Below, in pieces: positions 9,572-17,654 of a DNA stretch of 64,000 nucleotides; the first letter of the stretch is position 1, and each line of letters starts with the position of its first letter. The notes beneath the pieces are model-generated. The model did no database searches and was not told where the DNA came from. It saw only the letters and a list, made by a program, of their open reading frames with translations. The stretch is from Methylomonas albis. Its GTDB lineage: Bacteria; Pseudomonadota; Gammaproteobacteria; Methylococcales; Methylomonadaceae. The stretch lies in assembly GCF_014850955.1 (NCBI RefSeq), contig NZ_JACXSS010000001.1, forward strand, positions 5,146,001-5,210,000. Reading direction: 5' to 3'. The translations under genes were made by a program, and so were the position numbers.

Positions 9572-10043
9572 TATCGTCAATACAAGCAGCGTAACCAAAT
9601 GCACTATGGTTTGACAGGCGGAAATTTGACAGTCGATTATTAAGGCTATGAAGCGGCTGATCATTGAGATCGGCCGCTTTTGTCGATCTGCTTCAACACA
9701 TGGGTTCTGTTGTGCTGGCTATCACCAACGCAGAAACTCTCTACGCGGACATTGGGTATTTTGTATTGAAGCCTATTCGTCTTGCGTGGTTTATTCCAAT
9801 TAAATCCGCCAACGACCCCGACCGGCCATCCCCGGTCCCTCATCTGAGCTCGGAAGCGACCACTGCACTGCTCGAATCCAGGTAGCTACCACTCGCACAA
9901 CTACAGCCCTCATCAGATCTTCAGCCGGAGGTCGCATTGGCTTTGCCGTTATGTGTAGTTCGAAACTATGTTTAGCTTGTTATTTACGTTAAACCCTACA
10001 AAATAGCACTTCACCCGCTTTTCTCTCGAAACATTAATCTTAT
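9572..10043 (+). repeat. 472-bp direct repeat, right copy
   Basis: Second copy of 2831-3302 (offset 6741). It starts mid-gene, carrying only the last 24 codons and the terminator of the secreted-protein gene, so it derives from the left locus and not the reverse. It ends 20 bases before the PsiE-like gene. The near-identity suggests a recent event or ongoing gene conversion. Confidence 0.95.
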
Positions 10044-10063
10044 CTATTACCCACTTCCGTATT

Positions 10064-10516
10064 ATGAAACCAGAACTATTGATCAAATTTCTCAAAGGCT
10101 TTAATGACTTTCTGCATGTCTTGATGGCTATTGCATTAGCTATAGCCAGTTTGATGGTTGTTTGGGAGTCTATCCAGGAATTCATTGTCGAAAATCAAGT
10201 TCATCACTTGGGATTAGGCTTTGCTTTCTTGCATGCCTTGGCTACGCTGTTCCTGGTTTGGACCTTCTCTAGTCTGATTGCAGCGGAAATCAGTTATGTG
10301 CAAACTGGCTCCATCCATCTGAGAGTTTTCGTCGATGTGGCCATGATTACCTTGATGCGACAAATCATAATTGCGCCGGTCAAATCGGCGGGTAGCAATT
10401 TACCAAGCGACGAAGTGTTTGATCCTTGGCAATATGGCTTGTTACTTCTGGCTTTATTGATTACCGGCATCGTGCATAAGTTGGTGGGGGATACTGAAAT
10501 TGAGAAAGCAAAGTAA
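10064..10516 (+). CDS. PsiE-like membrane protein
   Basis: A 150-residue inner-membrane protein with four predicted helices (about 14-34, 52-76, 85-105, 122-142), including LHALATLFLVWTFSSLIAAE and LRVFVDVAMITLMRQIII. Layout and length match the phosphate-starvation-inducible PsiE family, whose molecular function is unknown. The start codon lies just right of the 472-bp repeat, so its promoter may lie in repeated DNA. Confidence 0.7.
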   Translation: MKPELLIKFLKGFNDFLHVLMAIALAIASLMVVWESIQEFIVENQVHHLGLGFAFLHALATLFLVWTFSSLIAAEISYVQTGSIHLRVFVDVAMITLMRQIIIAPVKSAGSNLPSDEVFDPWQYGLLLLALLITGIVHKLVGDTEIEKAK

Positions 10517-10552
10517 TTGGTGTCAAACCGATGTAAAGTTGCATATATCCTG

Positions 10553-10810
10553 TCAATTTTCATCGCTACCGGTTTTTTTAAATTTTTCTTGATAGCTAAG
10601 CCAATAAAAACCATAGACCAAGGTAATCAAAAAACACACCACAATGCCCGAGGACAATTCCTCATTGAGTGTTAGCAACCAACTTTGCGAGTCAGTATCA
10701 AAGGTCAATCTTGTCGGCTCTGGATGCACACTTAATTTAGACTTAGGCCAAGCATATATTAACCCTGCTAGCAGCATCGCTATCTGATAAACACCAGTTC
10801 TAAATTCCAT
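10553..10810 (-). CDS. Small two-helix membrane protein, unknown
   Basis: An 85-residue protein with hydrophobic segments VYQIAMLLAGLIYAW and GIVVCFLITLVYGFYWLSY separated by about 45 polar residues, with a charged C-tail. The ATG at 10810 is preferred over a GTG four codons upstream because AGGTG lies about 9 bases before it. It converges with the PsiE-like gene. No family recognised. Confidence 0.55.
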   Translation of the reverse strand: MEFRTGVYQIAMLLAGLIYAWPKSKLSVHPEPTRLTFDTDSQSWLLTLNEELSSGIVVCFLITLVYGFYWLSYQEKFKKTGSDEN

Positions 10811-11023
10811 ATTTTTTAACACCTATAAATTAATAAAAATTGCGGCATTTTTGCCGTAGTTAACCTGCATAGCACCACGACGGATTAAAAAGATATGCCG
10901 AGGTGTCTAGCAATCGAATTTTGCAAATAACGTATGTCGACCTCTTGAATATTTTCGCTACGCCAGAATTTTTAAACTGAAAGGCAACGGGATAACCCAT
11001 AATGATTCACTAGGGAAGCAAAG

Positions 11024-11770
11024 TCACCCGCTCACGACTCCGAACAATAAACCAACACCCGCAGTAATACCCATCGATAACATGCCCCAAAATGTCACAC
11101 GAGCAACAGCGGTATAAACAGCCGAGCCACCCACTAATGCGGAGAAACCGCCTAGCGACATTAGGGATACCAGCGAAACCGTACCGACTGTCACAATCAC
11201 CGGCATGGTATCCGACGCCGTTACGTCAATAATGAGCTGATTGACGTGTGCCAAAGGCAAATAAGGGAAAATCATGACCATGACAAGGGGTAACAGAGCC
11301 CCTAATGAAAACGTCAGTGCGGAGATTAACGCTGCCTGCAACGGACGCGCTGTTGTTATTTCGGTTAACCCTAACTCATCCCGAGCATGTGCCGCCAAGG
11401 CGTCGTGATGCATCAGTTGTTCGGCTACCTGTTGAGCCAGTAAAGGTTCTAAACCTCTGTCGATATATATCGCTTTCAGTTCATTCACCTCATGAGGGTG
11501 ATTGTCTGCCAACTCTTGCGCTTCCCGTTTCAGGTCTGCTTGCTCGGTATCGACTTGGGAACTAACAGAGACGTATTCCCCCGCTGCCATAGACATGGCA
11601 CCGGCCACTAAGCCTGCCGTCCCACTGACCAATATGGCGTGAAAATCGGTATGCGCAGCCGCGACACCAATCACCAGGCTTGATGTTGAGACGATGCCAT
11701 CGTTAGCGCCTAAGACCGCTGCGCGTAACCAGCCGATTCGATGGGCGCGATGTAATTCAGAATGTCTCAA
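11024..11770 (-). CDS. VIT1/CCC1-family iron/manganese transporter
   Basis: A 248-residue membrane protein of the VIT1/CCC1 family, which moves Fe2+ or Mn2+ out of the cytosol. Seen: N-terminal LRAAVLGANDGIVSTSSLVIGV, then AGAMSMAAGEYVSVSSQ, a cytosolic acidic/His-rich metal-binding loop (about 78-140), and three C-terminal helices including LGALLPLV and GGFSALVGG. The start is TTG at 11770, decided by AAAGGAGG just upstream. The next gene upstream on the same strand, cytochrome b561, ends 39 bases away. Confidence 0.88.
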   Translation of the reverse strand: MRHSELHRAHRIGWLRAAVLGANDGIVSTSSLVIGVAAAHTDFHAILVSGTAGLVAGAMSMAAGEYVSVSSQVDTEQADLKREAQELADNHPHEVNELKAIYIDRGLEPLLAQQVAEQLMHHDALAAHARDELGLTEITTARPLQAALISALTFSLGALLPLVMVMIFPYLPLAHVNQLIIDVTASDTMPVIVTVGTVSLVSLMSLGGFSALVGGSAVYTAVARVTFWGMLSMGITAGVGLLFGVVSG

Positions 11771-11809
11771 ACGACCTCCTTTTGACTGTTAGCCATGTGA
11801 ACAGGGTGG

Positions 11810-12502
11810 CTATTGGTAAGTATCATCAATGTCTTTTTTGCCAGTGAGCATCGCTTTAACCAATTTCTCTTTGTCGACGTAACTGGAAACGATAACGCCC
11901 AAAATGTGCAAGAACACTAATAACAGCGTCAGGTTGGCGAAAAACTCATGTAATTCCTCCCAAAACTCTTCACTTTGCTTATCCACCTTGTAAGTGGCAT
12001 CCACAGCTGTGGATTTGTCATCGTCATCGTCGTCCTTGATGCCTTCTGCGTTGGCAGCGGAAATCAGTGAGGCTGATTGTGTTTGGGCTTGCAATTGCTC
12101 GGCGGATAGAGCGAACGGACCTTTGTTGTCCTCAACCGCATATAACTTCATGCCGGTCAAAGCTGTACCTGTCAAGCTAAGTAACAATGCAATCACCATG
12201 ATCCCTCCAGCCGGATTGTGGCCGATATAATGCTGGGGTTGACGGGTGATTAGATTTTTCAAATAGTCAGCTATCCTAGCTGGCGAATAGACGAAATGAC
12301 TGAAGCGGACATACTTGCCGCCGAAAAAGCCCCACACTATGCGCATGACCAAATAACCCGCCACGACATAGCCTGCCCAGACATGGATAGGCATGAGATC
12401 ATCTTCGGTCAAATACGCCGTAAAAAATGCAATTACCAAAGCCCAGTGTCCAATACGAATCAAAGGTCCCCAAACTTTTACAGATTCTTTTTTGCCTATC
12501 AT
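11810..12502 (-). CDS. Cytochrome b561-family protein with an acidic insertion
   Basis: A 230-residue di-haem membrane cytochrome with four helices. Haem-ligand histidines are visible in RIGHWALVIAF and MPIHVWAGYVV, with further His in the third and fourth helices (YIGHNPAGG, LVFLHILGV). The loop before the last helix contains six consecutive Asp (KDDDDDDKS), unusual for the family. The ATG at 12502 has AGGAG upstream. A divergent membrane-anchored regulator lies 103 bases away and may control it. Confidence 0.85.
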   Translation of the reverse strand: MIGKKESVKVWGPLIRIGHWALVIAFFTAYLTEDDLMPIHVWAGYVVAGYLVMRIVWGFFGGKYVRFSHFVYSPARIADYLKNLITRQPQHYIGHNPAGGIMVIALLLSLTGTALTGMKLYAVEDNKGPFALSAEQLQAQTQSASLISAANAEGIKDDDDDDKSTAVDATYKVDKQSEEFWEELHEFFANLTLLLVFLHILGVIVSSYVDKEKLVKAMLTGKKDIDDTYQ

Positions 12503-12605
12503 GGTATGTCTCCTGATCAAACGCCTGATACAAATTAAGTTCGAGGTAATAGTGGGTTAAACTGCATTTTTTTACATCCGTCATCCGACGGATAGGTGAT
12601 TATTT

Positions 12606-13130
12606 ATGGCATTAATCGACGATAACAAACGTTTTAGCCAATGGGCTATTGCCATCAGTTTGTTTGTTTTCGTGCTAATTGCACTGGATCTATTCGGTGA
12701 CTATCGAGACGGGGTATCTTGGACCCATGTACTCACAGAAGTGATCATTCTGATACTTTCATTAGCAGGTATTGTCTACTTTGGTCGGCTTTACCATCAA
12801 TTTTCAAAATCCAAGATTGATGTGTTAACGCATGATTTGGCTTTAGCTCATCAACAAGCTCAGCAATGGCGCGATGCCAATCGTGAACTTATTGCGGGTT
12901 TGGCTGTGCAAATCCGAAAACAGTTTGGTCTGTGGCAGCTAACCCCTGCCGAATCTGAAGTCGGGCTTTTGATGTTAAAAGGACTCAGCCATAGCGAAAT
13001 TGCCAATGTGCGCAATGCAAGCGAGCGCACCATACGCGATCAAGCCCGTGCGATTTACCGAAAAGCAGGTGTGACAGGGCGCACTGAGCTATCCGCTTTC
13101 TTTTTGGAAGATTTGCTACTACCTCGCTAG
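12606..13130 (+). CDS. Membrane-anchored LuxR-type HTH regulator
   Basis: A 174-residue protein with two N-terminal membrane helices (about 13-30 and 42-61), a coiled-coil-like linker (QQAQQWRDANRELIAGL) and a C-terminal GerE/LuxR-type HTH: LTPAESEVGLLMLKGLSHSE, then IANVRNASERTIRDQARAIY. There is no receiver domain, so the input probably comes through the membrane part. Divergent from the cytochrome b561 gene; the short shared intergenic region suggests control of that operon (inference). Confidence 0.75.
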   Translation: MALIDDNKRFSQWAIAISLFVFVLIALDLFGDYRDGVSWTHVLTEVIILILSLAGIVYFGRLYHQFSKSKIDVLTHDLALAHQQAQQWRDANRELIAGLAVQIRKQFGLWQLTPAESEVGLLMLKGLSHSEIANVRNASERTIRDQARAIYRKAGVTGRTELSAFFLEDLLLPR

Positions 13131-13228
13131 ATCTTTGACCATGCTAATGTCTAAGCAGTGGCTAGCGTTCAAAACTAAGCCGAGTTACCTGTTAAGAACA
13201 CGTAATCGTTAGAAGGGAAACGGTCTAT

Positions 13229-13378
13229 GTGGTTAATCGGCATGAAAAATCTTCCAATTTTTGAGCAAAAAGAGCGTCCAACTTTTTCCAGCCGGTTGTG
13301 AGAGTTACAGAATTTCAATCATTTACACTGAGTTTTCCATCGCGCTGACTTCTGGAAAAATTCCGCGCCGGTTAGCAG
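13229..13378. repeat. MITE-like element, degenerate copy A
   Basis: About 80-85% alike by eye to the element at 14468-14614. Shared stretches: CCAACTTTTTCCAGCC, GTTACAGAATTTCAATCATTT and GGAAAAATTCCGCGCCGGTTA. Its outer ends (GTGGTTAATCGGC left, GCCGGTTAGCAG right) are decayed forms of the 13-bp inverted repeat of the other copy. Confidence 0.75.
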
Positions 13379-13447
13379 GCTTGACTGCTTTTCTGCTCCT
13401 TGACCGTCGATACAATTCACGATCCTATAATGACGTTTTAAGTAGGA

Positions 13448-13476
13448 TAAAAAGAAGCCGCTGATTAGCGGCTTCT
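13448..13476 (-). terminator. Rho-independent terminator of the 56-residue gene
   Basis: On the minus strand GAAGCCGCT pairs with AGCGGCTTC around a 4-base loop and is followed by TTTTT. It lies 23 bases beyond the stop codon of the small gene. Confidence 0.85.
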
Positions 13477-13498
13477 TCCAACGATGCGTTGAACGTTT

Positions 13499-13669
13499 TT
13501 ACGCTCTGACATCAATGTTCTTTCCTACACTGCCATCATTATCACCATCCGCATCTTTTGCGACAGGCTGCACGGGTGTTGCAGCAGGCTGTGGCGGAGG
13601 TGCAGACATTTTAGCTTGATAAGTTTGGGCAACATAAGGTGAAGAACCGACTCCCGAAACGGATGACAT
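13499..13669 (-). CDS. 56-residue Pro/Ala- and Asp-rich small protein
   Basis: Encodes MSSVSGVGSSPYVAQ at the N-terminus, a middle APPPQPAATPVQPVA and an acidic end DADGDNDGSVGKNIDVRA. It has no signal peptide or membrane helix. Support for a real gene: GGAGAG 6 bases before the ATG, a perfect terminator 23 bases after the stop, and sensible composition. The DxDGDxDG pattern could bind calcium (inference). Function unknown. Confidence 0.65.
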   Translation of the reverse strand: MSSVSGVGSSPYVAQTYQAKMSAPPPQPAATPVQPVAKDADGDNDGSVGKNIDVRA

Positions 13670-13877
13670 GATTGCTCTCCAAAGTGTGGTAAATAACTGC
13701 CAGCCATGTTTCGGCGGACACCGTGACTATCGGCATAGTCTGTTGAAGCTTGAACGCTAAATCTCAATAATGTGAACTAAAGTACATGAGACGATATGCC
13801 ACATCGAAAGAATTAGAATAATCTTATATAGTATAGCCATTGCAACGAGATGTTCAGTGCAATAACTTCCTCCCTTC

Positions 13878-13905
13878 AAATCCGGTCTTGTGCCGGATTT
13901 TTTTT
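13878..13905 (+). terminator. Rho-independent terminator without an obvious gene
   Basis: AAATCCGG pairs with CCGGATTT around TCTTGTG, followed by eight T. No plus-strand ORF lies just upstream, so the 100 bases before it (13770-13877) may encode a small RNA or an untranslated transcript. Confidence 0.7.
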
Positions 13906-14041
13906 GCGTGGTGTTTCAAAGTCCAAACTGTTAAGACCGGTTTAAGTCAGCGCCTCTAAATTGTTAGCAAGCCCAAAGGAAGCGAAATGGTTAGGCTTCA
14001 TTGAGCAGTATTTGACTAACTTATTGATTGAGGATGGTGTC

Positions 14042-14377
14042 ATGAACAAAGTCTTAATTGCTTTGACGTTGATGGTGGCGTGTAGTTCAGCAATGGCTGA
14101 TCGTTATGGCCATGCTTATTATCCAGGCGTCCGCTATGGAATGGTCTATGACCCGGTAGATGCGATGGCCAATAATCAGATTGCTGCGATCAATGCACAA
14201 GAACAAGCGGATGTACGCCATGAGTTGGACGAAGGCGACTTCCGGGAAGCACAACGAATTATGCAACGCGATGAAGCCATCAAATATCAGATTCGCCAAA
14301 ACGAAGCGATGTATGACCAAGCGCGAGATTGGAACCGCTATAGGTACGGCTACGGTTATTACGATGACGATGACTAA
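14042..14377 (+). CDS. Small secreted protein, unknown
   Basis: 111 residues with a signal peptide (KVLIALTLMVACSSAMA, cleavage after AMA at about residue 20). The mature part is Tyr-, Arg- and Asp-rich, ending in RYRYGYGYYDDDD. The charged middle (QEQADVRHELDEGDFREAQR) looks helical. The ATG at 14042 fits the signal peptide and has GAGG upstream; a longer reading frame to 13961 lacks one. No family recognised. Confidence 0.7.
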   Translation: MNKVLIALTLMVACSSAMADRYGHAYYPGVRYGMVYDPVDAMANNQIAAINAQEQADVRHELDEGDFREAQRIMQRDEAIKYQIRQNEAMYDQARDWNRYRYGYGYYDDDD

Positions 14378-14467
14378 ATTTAATAGCGACCGCCTGACTT
14401 GCAATAGGCAATAAAACTGTTGCATTTAATGTCGAGAAACGCGACAAAAGCGTTTGGCTGGTTTGGC

Positions 14468-14614
14468 GTGTTAACCGGCGTAAAAAATTTTCCAATTTTT
14501 AATCAAAATGGGAATCCAACTTTTTCCAGCCTGTTATAAGGGTTACAGAATTTCAATCATTTACTGAGTTTTCCATCGCGCCGATTTCTGGAAAAATTCC
14601 GCGCCGGTTAACAC
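14468..14614. mobile_element. MITE with 13-bp terminal inverted repeats, copy B
   Basis: A 147-bp non-coding element with perfect inverted ends GTGTTAACCGGCG (14468-14480) and CGCCGGTTAACAC (14602-14614). Copy A lies 1.2 kb to the left. No obvious target duplication was found. An autonomous element supplying the transposase is not in the window. Confidence 0.75.
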
Positions 14615-14688
14615 CATTGGCTGCCAGGCTGGGTAACGGACTGTAGTTTTAAAATCGTTAAATCCTATCTGTAGGATAGATATTCTGC

Positions 14689-16197
14689 TCAGCTGAAAAA
14701 CGCCACGGATCGTTGTAACTGGTCAGCTTGCCTATTCATGTCCTCAGCCGTGCTGGCTAATTGTTCTGAGAGCGACGCGTTTTGCTGAGTAGCCCTATCT
14801 AGCTGCGTCATGGCTTGGTTAATTTGTTTGATTCCTATGCCTTGTTCTGTGGAAGACGCACTAATTTTGGCAATCAAGTCAGCCGTTTTTTGAATATTGG
14901 GAACGGTTTGCGTCAACAAATGTCCGGCTTGTTCCGCGATTTCCAAGCTGCTTTGCGTGAGTTCGCTTATATCGATAGCTGCCGCATGACTATTGTCGGC
15001 CAGTTTGCGTACTTCCGCAGCGACTATGGCAAAGCCTTTTCCGTGCTGGCCTGATCGGGCGGCCTCTATACTGGCATTGAGCGATAACAAGTTGGTTTTG
15101 TAAGAAATATCTTCAATCAAACTGATTTTGCTGTTGATATCTTTCATCGCTCTAGCTGTGCGCTTGACGGCTTCACTACTTTTATTGGCATCGATTGCGG
15201 CTGTATTGGCAACAATGTTAGTGTTTTCGGCATTTTCTGCATTTTGTTGTACCGATGCGTTGAGTTGCTCAACAGAGGATGACGTTTTTTCGATGCCTGA
15301 TGCTTGTTCAATGGCTGCTTGGCTGAGTGTTTGAGCGCTGACACTAATTTGTTTAGCGATGCCGGCGACACTATTGGCATTAGCGCGAACGTCATTGACC
15401 ACTTCGCAAAGTTTTAGACGCATCTCATTTAGTTCATGCAAAAGGCTGGCTTGATCGTTATCTTTCAACTGAATTTCAAAATTTAAATCACCATGAGCAA
15501 TCCTGGTCACTGCTTCTACCGCGTAAGCAGGTTCGCCGCCGAGTTGTTGCGTCAACATTCTAACTATCCAGTAGGCTGAAACAATGCCAACACCAAATGT
15601 GATTAGCAAGGCAATTATGCCGAACTGGGCACCGCGCTCGGCTTCCGTGTGAGCATTAGAAATCGCTTGCTGTACCAGCACATTGATTTCACTCTCAACG
15701 TCATTCAGCAAATTGGTAGCAGCACGATCAATTCCAGTAACGGCTTGATCACCGATGTAGGGGTCGGCACCTGCTTCGATGTAAGCAGCCAACCCCTGCC
15801 GATAGTCTTGAGTCAGCTTTTGATGGGCTGCGATAAATTCATTCAACTTGGTCTTGGCTTTGCCAACGGGAAGGCTCTCTGCCAAATTCTCTGAGTCTTG
15901 GCGGACGGCTGCTTCTTTCTCTTGAAAACTTTGCCAGTATTTATCTCGCTTTTGGTTGTCCTTGCCGCGTAATAGAACATTTTTCCATTCTTGTACCTGA
16001 ATTTTAAATTCACTTTGAATGTGCAACACCGTGAGCGCCTTGTCCTGCATCTTATTGACATCCTGTCGATAGCTATTTAAGGCTTTATAGAGGCCGAAGA
16101 AACTGAACGCACCGATGATAACGATAACAATTGCACTACAGGCATAAGCCATGAGCAATTTACTGCGTAAACTAGAGCTTTTGTTCTGTTGTGCCAT
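14689..16197 (-). CDS. Methyl-accepting chemotaxis protein
   Basis: A transmembrane chemoreceptor of about 502 residues. TM1 covers about 13-35, a helical periplasmic sensor of about 155 residues follows, and TM2 lies near 193-213 (FGIIALLITFGVGIVSAYW). Next come a HAMP domain with AVEAVTRIAHGDLNFEIQ and the signalling hairpin tip ISYKTNLLSLNASIEAARSG and GKGFAIVAAEVRKLAD. There is no C-terminal NWETF-like tether. ATG 16197 is preferred because AAGGAG lies 8 bases upstream. The ligand is unknown. The upstream 110 bases contain small GC-rich hairpins (CCGGC/GCCGG). Confidence 0.9.
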   Translation of the reverse strand: MAQQNKSSSLRSKLLMAYACSAIVIVIIGAFSFFGLYKALNSYRQDVNKMQDKALTVLHIQSEFKIQVQEWKNVLLRGKDNQKRDKYWQSFQEKEAAVRQDSENLAESLPVGKAKTKLNEFIAAHQKLTQDYRQGLAAYIEAGADPYIGDQAVTGIDRAATNLLNDVESEINVLVQQAISNAHTEAERGAQFGIIALLITFGVGIVSAYWIVRMLTQQLGGEPAYAVEAVTRIAHGDLNFEIQLKDNDQASLLHELNEMRLKLCEVVNDVRANANSVAGIAKQISVSAQTLSQAAIEQASGIEKTSSSVEQLNASVQQNAENAENTNIVANTAAIDANKSSEAVKRTARAMKDINSKISLIEDISYKTNLLSLNASIEAARSGQHGKGFAIVAAEVRKLADNSHAAAIDISELTQSSLEIAEQAGHLLTQTVPNIQKTADLIAKISASSTEQGIGIKQINQAMTQLDRATQQNASLSEQLASTAEDMNRQADQLQRSVAFFS

Positions 16198-16317
16198 GAC
16201 TATCACTCCTTGGAGCTACGTACCCATTGCATTTTGATCATCGATTGGATCGGATTCTACCCCTGAAAAGGGTGGGACATCCCCGGCATTCAAGTAGCCG
16301 GCGACTGCCCCTCATAT

Positions 16318-17139
16318 TTATTCCCAATCTTCAATCAATTTTGGCGTTATGCCGAATACCAAAACAGGATAACCTTCATGTAGTCCGGCATTGAGCCGAT
16401 TTAATAGCTGGTTCATCCAGGTTGTACTGGCGCCGTATTTTGCTTTTACGGTTTTTCCGATTTCTTCACCCGCTTTATTGAGCTGAGGCACCTTGTTCAA
16501 AACGAGATTCAAGTTATCGCTACGTGTCACGATGACCACCGAGCTAATCAGTCCAAATTCGTGGAACGCCCGAAAGGCATGCAAATCCCGGTCGAACTTT
16601 TCTTTGGTTGAGTTCCATTCAAAATAGATGGCAACACGACCTTTTATGAAGTCGATTTTATGCCTGTCAGTAAAGGCCTCGATCAGCTGAGTTTTAGTGT
16701 CAGGGCGTTTCACTTTTTGGACTTTTCCATCAGACAAAACCTGTTCATCGTACTCATGAAGCCTCACTATAAGGTCTCCTTGAATCCGTGATTCGACCCA
16801 TCCACTAGGGCGTAAAGTACGCGAAAATTTCTGGGGTATAACGGATTTGTTTCCACCTGGTGTTCCTAAGTCTCGCGTCGTAATACGGAAAGCCAGCAAG
16901 GCCGCTTCAATTTCTTTGAGTTCCTCCGGAAAGGAATTAGCCAAAATAGCCGCTGCGTGTCGGTAGCTATACACGTCATACAGCGCACGTACTTCGCCGC
17001 TAATATATCGGTCAACATCTGCCGGATTGTCGGCATTGGGACTGGAATAGAGTAATATATCGTCCGAATCGTTCGCTTCGAATTCTTGTTCTTCAACTTG
17101 GTTTTCGTTATCCAATTCTGGATCTTGTCCGTTTTCCAT
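16318..17139 (-). CDS. BglII/BstYI-family restriction endonuclease-like protein
   Basis: 273 residues. The first 35 are strongly acidic. The C-terminal half matches the BglII/BstYI family: KIDFIKGRVAIYFEWNS, then DRDLHAFRAFHEFGLISSVV, VIVTRSDNL, KYGASTTWMNQL and YPVLVFGI. The family catalytic pattern is Asp...Glu-x-Glu/Gln; here Asp is present (KIDF) but the first Glu of the second motif is Tyr (IYFEW). It may therefore be inactive as a nuclease, or use a shifted residue. No methyltransferase is nearby, unusual for an active restriction enzyme. It lies downstream of the Tn7-like operon on the same strand after a 515-base gap. It could be transposon cargo. Confidence 0.75.
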   Translation of the reverse strand: MENGQDPELDNENQVEEQEFEANDSDDILLYSSPNADNPADVDRYISGEVRALYDVYSYRHAAAILANSFPEELKEIEAALLAFRITTRDLGTPGGNKSVIPQKFSRTLRPSGWVESRIQGDLIVRLHEYDEQVLSDGKVQKVKRPDTKTQLIEAFTDRHKIDFIKGRVAIYFEWNSTKEKFDRDLHAFRAFHEFGLISSVVIVTRSDNLNLVLNKVPQLNKAGEEIGKTVKAKYGASTTWMNQLLNRLNAGLHEGYPVLVFGITPKLIEDWE

Positions 17140-17191
17140 ATAGAGTATTGTTAGCCATTGCTTTGCCTCCTAGTGAGGCTGGTTTTGGTTA

Positions 17192-17233
17192 GGCAAGCTT
17201 TCCGGGTGCCTCCGGTAAGCTTGCCGCCTTTTT
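17192..17233 (+). terminator. Strong hairpin with T-run
   Basis: GGCAAGCTT (17192-17200) pairs with AAGCTTGCC (17217-17225), with CCGG/CCGG-type pairing inside, and a T5 run follows on the plus strand. No plus-strand gene precedes it, so it may block readthrough or mark an element border. Confidence 0.55.
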
Positions 17234-17654
17234 CTCATGTTAGAGATCGTTACTAGTTTCCAACCGTCAGTTTTAGCCAGACTATCAACCTTCGATCTAT
17301 TTTTGTTGTGTACACAGACCCTAGTTATCGCCCCAATCACATCTAAAAAACTGATTGCATAATTGAAAGCGCGAGCTATTCCCTCTTGTCAGGTTTTTGT
17401 GCCCAACCAGCAGACGGACCTGTTAATTGGGGTATAAAAGATGTAAATAACCGGGGATTTCGATCAAAAAGGCCGGAATTTGGCTGGGTAAATAGCCTCT
17501 CAACTTAAAACCTACATCGACCCGCGACCTATTCCCCCTAATTTTCCAAACCCTTCACACATTGGTTTCAGTGTCATGGGCAAATTGCCCATGTAGACTG
17601 ATACACGCCTATTTCCGGTCATTGTTGGTCTTGGCAGAGTACTGAATAAGTGCT
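17234..17654. other. Gap between tniQ operon and BglII-like gene
   Basis: About 420 bases without an ORF of note. A GTGTACAC palindrome lies near 17310 and ATGGGCAAATTGCCCAT near 17576. The left end of the Tn7-like element may lie in or beyond this region, but no repeat matching the tnsA side could be found. Confidence 0.35.

Noticed and set aside
9664-9885. 73-residue ORF present twice (also at 2923)
   Set aside because: It lies within the 472-bp repeat, starts inside the terminator hairpin, and has no ribosome-binding site or protein-like composition.
16207-16317. Cyclic-di-GMP riboswitch before the chemoreceptor gene
   Set aside because: Small GC-rich hairpins exist but the conserved riboswitch core could not be found.
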